A stretch of 64,000 bases of DNA, taken from positions 7,847,501 through 7,911,500 of the forward strand of contig NZ_CP108036.1 of assembly GCF_036170895.1 (NCBI RefSeq), written 5' to 3'. This DNA comes from Streptomyces erythrochromogenes (GTDB lineage Bacteria > Actinomycetota > Actinomycetes > Streptomycetales > Streptomycetaceae). Shown here piece after piece: positions 60,101 through 64,000 of the stretch; position 1 is the first letter of the stretch; each line of letters opens with the position of its first letter. Both the position numbers and the translations under genes were made by a program. The notes below the pieces were generated by a model that was not told the origin of the DNA, did not search any database, and saw only the letters and a program-made list of their open reading frames with translations.

Positions 60101-61000
60101 ATGTCCATGCTGCTGATCAAAGGGTCGTTCCGGGTGGACGGCGGTGCCGAACCGGACGGCGACACCCTCCCGTTCGTCCCGGACGACGTGGCGGACTGGA
60201 AGCTCGTGGGCGGCCGCGCCAGGGTCGTGCCCAAGGCGGACGGCCGCGCCGCCGTCCGCCTGGAGGGCGTCGACGCGTTGGAGACGCACTACAGGAAGAC
60301 GGGCTACGGTCCGGAACGCCACCAGCCGAGGAAGCTCGGGCACCTGGCCGCCGACGCACTGCTGAAGCACCTCGGATTCACCAGCATCGACCGGCACGAG
60401 AACGAGACCGTGACCACCGTCCCCGTCCAGGTGCCCGGCTTCATCCTCACCAGTGGTGCCGACGCCTACGGCCGCTGCATCGCGCTGGCCTTCGACGGCA
60501 GCGTCCGACCGCCCGTGTACAGCGGCTACGAGGTCGCGGTCGACGAAGACCTGATGAAGAGGAGCGCCAACTACCGCCTGGTCGAGGACGGTCTGGCCTA
60601 CCCGATGTTCTATCCGGGCCTGCCCGGCTATCTGCGCGACCTCCTCAGGGACGCCGCCCGGGAAGCACGCAATTCCGCACCGCCCAAGGGGGTGTGGGCC
60701 GAGGACAAGACCACCGGCGGGGCGTTGATCGACGGCATCGGGTCGATCACGGACGACGACACGGGCGTGGTGATCCTGCCCAAGCTGTTCCGCCGGCTGA
60801 AGGACTACCTGGACTCCGGTTCGGGCGTCACCTCGCTCGCCGGCTTCGCCGCCTACCTGGCCGGAGCCGCCGACGAGTACCGCCACCTGCCGGACGGCAG
60901 GACCAAGACCGGGCTGCACCGGCTGATCGAGATCAGCGAGGACGGCAAGACGCTGCGGATGACCCGTTCCTCCGACGAGCTCCTGTTCCTGGACAAGTGA
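60101..61000 (+). CDS. Thermonuclease (SNase)-like domain protein
   Basis: A 299-residue protein. The N-terminal half resembles staphylococcal nuclease-like (SNc) folds: IKGSFRVDGGAEPDGDTLPFVPDD, then AAVRLEGVDALETHY, LAADALLKHLGFTSI and a central GRCIALAFDG. The DGDT and GVDALETH segments correspond to the Asp and Glu of the thermonuclease active site. The C-terminal half (GIGSITDDDTGVVILPKLFRRLKDYLDSG and beyond) is not recognised. No signal peptide is present, unlike secreted nucleases. ATG 60101 follows GGGAG. A small ABM-like gene follows 11 bp downstream and is probably co-transcribed. Confidence 0.8.
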   Translation: MSMLLIKGSFRVDGGAEPDGDTLPFVPDDVADWKLVGGRARVVPKADGRAAVRLEGVDALETHYRKTGYGPERHQPRKLGHLAADALLKHLGFTSIDRHENETVTTVPVQVPGFILTSGADAYGRCIALAFDGSVRPPVYSGYEVAVDEDLMKRSANYRLVEDGLAYPMFYPGLPGYLRDLLRDAAREARNSAPPKGVWAEDKTTGGALIDGIGSITDDDTGVVILPKLFRRLKDYLDSGSGVTSLAGFAAYLAGAADEYRHLPDGRTKTGLHRLIEISEDGKTLRMTRSSDELLFLDK

Positions 61001-61011
61001 GGAGACCGGCC

Positions 61012-61296
61012 ATGTACGCGGTGATCCGGCGCTACGAAGGGGTGACCGACCCCGCAGAGGCGGGACGCCTGGTGGACGAGGGCTTCGTGACCCTCCTCCG
61101 CCGAGTCCCGGGATTCGTGGCCTACTACTGGGTCGACGCCGGGGACGCGGTGATGGTGTCCACCAGCGTCTTCGAGGACCGGGCAGGCGCCGACGAGTCG
61201 GTCAGGAGGGCTGCGGACTTCGTCCGGGATAACCTCGCCTCGCTGCTCCCCAACCCTCCCCAGGTCACGGCCGGCCAGGTGGTGGCAGCCGGGTAG
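61012..61296 (+). CDS. Small ABM-superfamily-like protein
   Basis: A 94-residue protein with the alpha/beta pattern of the dimeric antibiotic biosynthesis monooxygenase (ABM) fold: MYAVIRRYEGVTDPAEAGRLV, LLRRVPGFVAYYWVDAGDAVMVSTSVFEDRAGADESV, RRAADFVRDNLASLLP. ATG 61012 follows GAGGAG, 11 bp after the preceding stop, so it is in an operon with the nuclease-like gene. The family includes heme-degrading and quinone-forming enzymes as well as proteins without known activity. Confidence 0.85.
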   Translation: MYAVIRRYEGVTDPAEAGRLVDEGFVTLLRRVPGFVAYYWVDAGDAVMVSTSVFEDRAGADESVRRAADFVRDNLASLLPNPPQVTAGQVVAAG

Positions 61297-61332
61297 CCGT
61301 GTCGACGGCAGCACGGTGGGCACAAGCGCCGC

Positions 61333-61434
61333 ATGACCCTTCTTCTGCTCGTCCTGCTGCCCCTCGGACTCGCTCTCGTCCTGCTGACGACCGGCCACCC
61401 GCACCAGCACGGCCGCCACCGCAACACCCGCTGA
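61333..61434 (+). CDS. Possible 33-residue single-helix membrane peptide
   Basis: A short ORF from ATG 61333 encodes one hydrophobic helix (TLLLLVLLPLGLALVLLTTG) followed by a His/Arg-rich tail. It lies between the ABM-like gene and the convergent kinase gene. No good ribosome-binding site is present, so it may not be translated. It is noted because tiny membrane proteins next to sensor kinases can modulate them. Confidence 0.3.
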   Translation: MTLLLLVLLPLGLALVLLTTGHPHQHGRHRNTR

Positions 61435-61453
61435 CACCGAACGGCATGCCCCG

Positions 61454-62908
61454 TCAGGACCGCTGTGTCAGCGGCAGTCTGAGGACCAGTCGGGCGCCGC
61501 CCGCGCAGTCCTCGGCCGTCAGCGTTCCGCCGTGGTGCGTACTCAGGTCACGCGCGATGGCGAGGCCCAGGCCGGCTCCGCCGTGGTCGCGGCTGCGGGA
61601 GTCGTCGAGCCGTGTGAACCGTTCGAAGACCCGCTCCCGCTCGGCCCCGGGGATCCCCGGCCCGTCGTCGACGACCTCCAGCACGGCGGTGCGCACCCCG
61701 CCGCCGCCCGTGGTGCGCAGCGTGACGTCCACGCCGCGCACGGCGTACCGCTGCGCGTTGTCGACGAGGTTGGTGACGATACGGCCGAGCCACAGCGCCC
61801 CGGCGGTGACCTCGACGTCCGCCGCGAGGTCCACCCGTACGGGCACCCGGTCGCCGAGGCGTTCCTCCAGCACCTCGCGGACCAGGGCGCCCAGGTCCAG
61901 CGGGACCGCCGTCACGGGCTGGGCCGCGTCGATACGGGCGAGCAGCAGCAGATCCGCCGCCAGGCGCTGGAGCCGCTCGATGTCCTCCAGGGCGCCACCG
62001 ATCAGCTCGGGCCACAGCTCGGGGTCCCGGACGGCCAGCGCCACCTCCAGCTGCGTGCGCAGGACGGTGATGGGGCTGCGCAGTTCGTGGGAGGCGTCGG
62101 CGATGAACTGACGCTGGCGGATGCCGGACGCCTCCAGCCGGTCCAGCGTGGCGTTCATGGTCTCGGCCAGCCGGGCGACCTCGTCACGGGTGGCGGGGAC
62201 CGGCACCCGGCGGTGCAGGTCCCGGTCGGAGATCCCGGCGACCTCGGCGCGGATCGCCTCCACCGGCCGGAGCGCGTGCCCGGTGACCCGCCAGGTCACG
62301 AGGACGACGGTGGCCAGGAGCAGCGGCATGCCGATCACGAGCGCGGCGGTGGTGGTGTCGTCCGCCGCGTCCGCGTCCCGCAGCGAGGCACCGGCGTAGA
62401 CGGTGGCCGGGCCGTCCGGGGTCTGCGTGACGACCTGCACGACCCGCTGCCGGTGGTCGCCGTCGACCGGACGGACCCGCCAGGTGTGCATCCGGGTCCC
62501 CGGCGTCCCGAGCGGCGCCGGCGGGAACGCGGGCACCCCGATGAGGTTCGGACTGGAGAACAGCACCCGCCCGTCCGCGCTCACCACCTGGACGAACTCG
62601 ACCGCCCGGCCCGGCGGGCGGGCCCGGCCGAGCTTGCCCGTGGCGGCGAGCTGCGCCACGGTCTCGGCCTGCCGCCGCGCGTCGTTCTCCGCGTTGCGCA
62701 GCAGATTGGCCTCCAGCAGCCCGAGCAGGGCGAACGAGGCCAGCGCCAGGGCCGCGGCCACCACCAGGCCCGCGCCCACGGTGGCCCGGGCCCGGACCGT
62801 GGTGGGCCACAGCCGGCGCAGGGCCGGCCACCGGCCGAGGACGGCGCCCCGGAGCGAGCGCAGTCCCTCGCCCACGCGCCCGCGGGAGGGGCCGGCCGGT
62901 TCAGCCAC
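61454..62908 (-). CDS. OmpR-partner sensor histidine kinase
   Basis: A 484-residue sensor kinase. Transmembrane helices lie at about 42-66 (VGAGLVVAAALALASFALLG) and 185-207, enclosing an extracellular sensor domain. A HAMP domain follows, then HisKA with DASHELRSPITVLRTQLEVAL (phosphoacceptor His near 278). The ATPase domain has LVDNAQRYA (N-box), VDDGPGIPG (G1), FERFTRLDDSRSRDHGGAGLGLAIAR (F and G2). All catalytic elements are intact. The gene overlaps the response regulator by 8 bp, so they are one operon. The extracellular signal is unknown. Confidence 0.93.
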   Translation of the reverse strand: MAEPAGPSRGRVGEGLRSLRGAVLGRWPALRRLWPTTVRARATVGAGLVVAAALALASFALLGLLEANLLRNAENDARRQAETVAQLAATGKLGRARPPGRAVEFVQVVSADGRVLFSSPNLIGVPAFPPAPLGTPGTRMHTWRVRPVDGDHRQRVVQVVTQTPDGPATVYAGASLRDADAADDTTTAALVIGMPLLLATVVLVTWRVTGHALRPVEAIRAEVAGISDRDLHRRVPVPATRDEVARLAETMNATLDRLEASGIRQRQFIADASHELRSPITVLRTQLEVALAVRDPELWPELIGGALEDIERLQRLAADLLLLARIDAAQPVTAVPLDLGALVREVLEERLGDRVPVRVDLAADVEVTAGALWLGRIVTNLVDNAQRYAVRGVDVTLRTTGGGGVRTAVLEVVDDGPGIPGAERERVFERFTRLDDSRSRDHGGAGLGLAIARDLSTHHGGTLTAEDCAGGARLVLRLPLTQRS

Positions 62909-63578
62909 CGTCGGCCGCCAGCCGGTATCCGGCTCCCCGTACGGTCTCCAGCGCTGCCCGGCCGAACGGGGCGTCGACCTTGCGGCGGACCGCGCTGACG
63001 TGGACCTCCACGACGTTGGGGTCGCCGTCGAAGGCGGTGTCCCACACCTGTTCCAGGATGTCCCGCTTGGAGACCACCTCGCCGGACCGGCGGCCCAGGT
63101 ACTCGAGTATCGCGAACTCCCTGGCGGTCAGCCGGACCTCCGTACCGCCACGGGAGCACGTGCGCCGCGCCGGATCGATCAGCAGGTCGCCGAACCGCAT
63201 CACCTGCGGCCGCCGGCCACCCGTACGCCGGCCGAGCGCGCGCAGTCGGGCGACCAGCACGAGATAGGAGAACGGCTTGGACAGGAAGTCGTCGGCGCCG
63301 GTGTCCAGGGCTTCCGCCTCGTCGTACTCGCCGTCCTTGGCGGTGAGCATCAGGATCCCCGACTCGTTGCCGGCCGCGCGCAGCTTCGCGCAGATCCGGT
63401 AGCCGTTCAGCCCGGGGAGCATGATGTCGAGGACGATCAGGTCGTAGTCGTGCTCGGTCGCCATCCACAGGCCCTGGGACCCGTCGTGGGCCACGTCCAC
63501 CGAGAACCCCTCGGACTGCAGGCCCCGCTGCAGGGCCACGGCGAGCCGCCGTTCGTCCTCCACCACCAGTACGCGCAT
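62901..63578 (-). CDS. OmpR-family response regulator
   Basis: A 225-residue response regulator. The receiver domain (1-118) has VVEDERR, the phosphoacceptor Asp in IVLDIMLPGLNG, and Lys in FLSKPFSY. The winged-helix domain (about 125-222) has EVRLTAREFAILEYLGRRSGEVVSKRDILEQVWD, NVVEVHVSAVRRKVD and LETVRGAGYRL. It is upstream of and overlapping the kinase. A set of CTTCAG direct repeats lies 45-80 bp upstream of its start, in the divergent region shared with a membrane protein gene. It probably autoregulates and controls that gene. Confidence 0.94.
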   Translation of the reverse strand: MRVLVVEDERRLAVALQRGLQSEGFSVDVAHDGSQGLWMATEHDYDLIVLDIMLPGLNGYRICAKLRAAGNESGILMLTAKDGEYDEAEALDTGADDFLSKPFSYLVLVARLRALGRRTGGRRPQVMRFGDLLIDPARRTCSRGGTEVRLTAREFAILEYLGRRSGEVVSKRDILEQVWDTAFDGDPNVVEVHVSAVRRKVDAPFGRAALETVRGAGYRLAADGG

Positions 63579-63622
63579 GCCGAACAGGATCGCAGGCCCG
63601 CGCGGTGCCCGGCTGAAGAGGT

Positions 63623-63660
63623 CTTCAGGTGGCTTCAGCTGGGCTTCAGCATCCCCTCAG
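63623..63660. promoter_or_regulatory. CTTCAG direct repeats, probable OmpR-type binding site
   Basis: CTTCAG occurs at 63623, 63633 and 63644, with a degenerate fourth copy (CCTCAG) near 63655. An inverted copy (CTGAAG) is at 63613. Spacing of 10-11 bp puts the copies on one face of the helix, as for OmpR/PhoB-family regulators. The array is between the response regulator start (63578) and the divergent gene start (63714). Confidence 0.6.
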
Positions 63661-63713
63661 CATGCTCTGGGGCGAGCCGGGCAGCGCGTCCGGCTGTCCG
63701 GAGGAGTAGCCGT

Positions 63714-64000
63714 ATGTCTGAATCCGTTCCGCCGCCGCCCGAGCAGCTGCCCGAGAACGCGCCGGCGACCGGCGCCCGCAAGCGCGTGGCGCTGTCCCGG
63801 CTGGTGCCCCGCAGCAAGCGCACCCGCTGGGCGGCGGCGGGCGCGGTCGTGGTGGTCGTGGGCGGTGGGCTCGCGGCCGCAGCCGTGGCCGAGCACCACC
63901 ACCACGACCGAGCCGACCGCGGTCCGCACACGATCCGCTTCGAACCCGGCCACGGGGGTGGGTTCAAGCGGGGGCCGCAGGGCGGGGCGCCCGACGACGA
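63714..64000 (+). CDS. Membrane protein, partial at window edge (possible PepSY protein)
   Basis: The ORF starts at ATG 63714 after GGAGGAG and is open to the window end (95 codons visible). A soluble Pro-rich N-terminus is followed by a basic segment (SRLVPRSKRTRW) and one transmembrane helix (AAAGAVVVVVGGGLAAAAVA). Extracellular His-rich sequence (EHHHHDRADRG) and a Gly-rich part come next. It is divergent from an OmpR-type two-component system. In actinobacteria this arrangement is often a PepSY-domain protein regulated by the pair; the PepSY part would be beyond the window. The His cluster might bind metal. Confidence 0.7.
   Translation, partial: MSESVPPPPEQLPENAPATGARKRVALSRLVPRSKRTRWAAAGAVVVVVGGGLAAAAVAEHHHHDRADRGPHTIRFEPGHGGGFKRGPQGGAPDD

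Overview
The window is about 64 kb of very GC-rich actinobacterial chromosome, most likely Streptomyces. Support for this: GTG and TTG starts, extreme third-position GC that produces long spurious antisense reading frames, ECF41 sigma factor, TetR/ArsR regulators, many Sec/Tat-exported proteins, ricin-type lectin modules, and the typical paralogues (MMPL transporter, EF-G-like GTPase, GYD protein, SRAP protein). No rRNA, tRNA, CRISPR array or replication origin was seen.

Layout. (1) 0.4-5.0 kb: a membrane protein, then a leftward cassette of SDR oxidoreductase, CHMI-type tautomerase and MFS exporter, divergent from an ArsR-type regulator with a perfect palindromic operator between them. (2) 4.9-18.9 kb: the main biosynthetic cluster. 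Seven leftward genes (aldo/keto reductase, GH3-type acyl-adenylating enzyme, alpha/beta hydrolase with a Cys nucleophile, enolase-superfamily enzyme, ThDP enzyme, FAH-fold protein, condensation-type acyltransferase), several overlapping by 4-8 bp, face a rightward 1,291-residue type I PKS (KS-AT-degenerate DH-ACP, no KR or TE). A TetR regulator and tandem palindromes follow. I cannot match this enzyme set to a known product. (3) 18.9-26.7 kb: a lower-GC, rearranged accessory zone with IS5-like and IS630-like transposase remnants, a triple-repeat secreted lectin, a decayed methyltransferase, a truncated SH3-like gene and odd secreted proteins. At 20.46-21.80 kb it holds a compact peptide-maturation locus: a 58-residue ORF, a 67-residue ORF and an MvdD/TgmB-like ATP-grasp ligase, linked by two 4-bp stop/start overlaps with a 12-bp hairpin inside. 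This is the best candidate for an undescribed RiPP (graspetide-like) system.

(4) 27.3-31.6 kb: NarL-type two-component system divergent from an MMPL transporter. (5) 32.5-51.3 kb: mostly exported proteins (TIG/Ig protein, metzincin-like protease with FnIII and lectin domains, DsbA-like lipoprotein, beta-helix/PKD protein with three DTR repeats) among housekeeping-type genes: SRAP protein, an XRE-controlled three-gene operon, an EEP phosphatase/nuclease, an ATP-grasp protein and an ECF41 sigma factor. (6) 51.3-57.4 kb: small conserved proteins and several frameshifted or decayed genes, a polysaccharide deacetylase and a nitrobindin-like protein. (7) 57.5-64 kb: an EF-G paralogue with a 20-bp-stem terminator and a candidate 39-residue leader peptide, a thermonuclease-like protein, an OmpR-type two-component system with CTTCAG direct repeats upstream, and the start of a membrane protein cut by the window edge.

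Starts were moved from the longest frame wherever a ribosome-binding site, a stop/start overlap or a family-typical N-terminus pointed elsewhere. All functional calls come from reading motifs, not from a database search.
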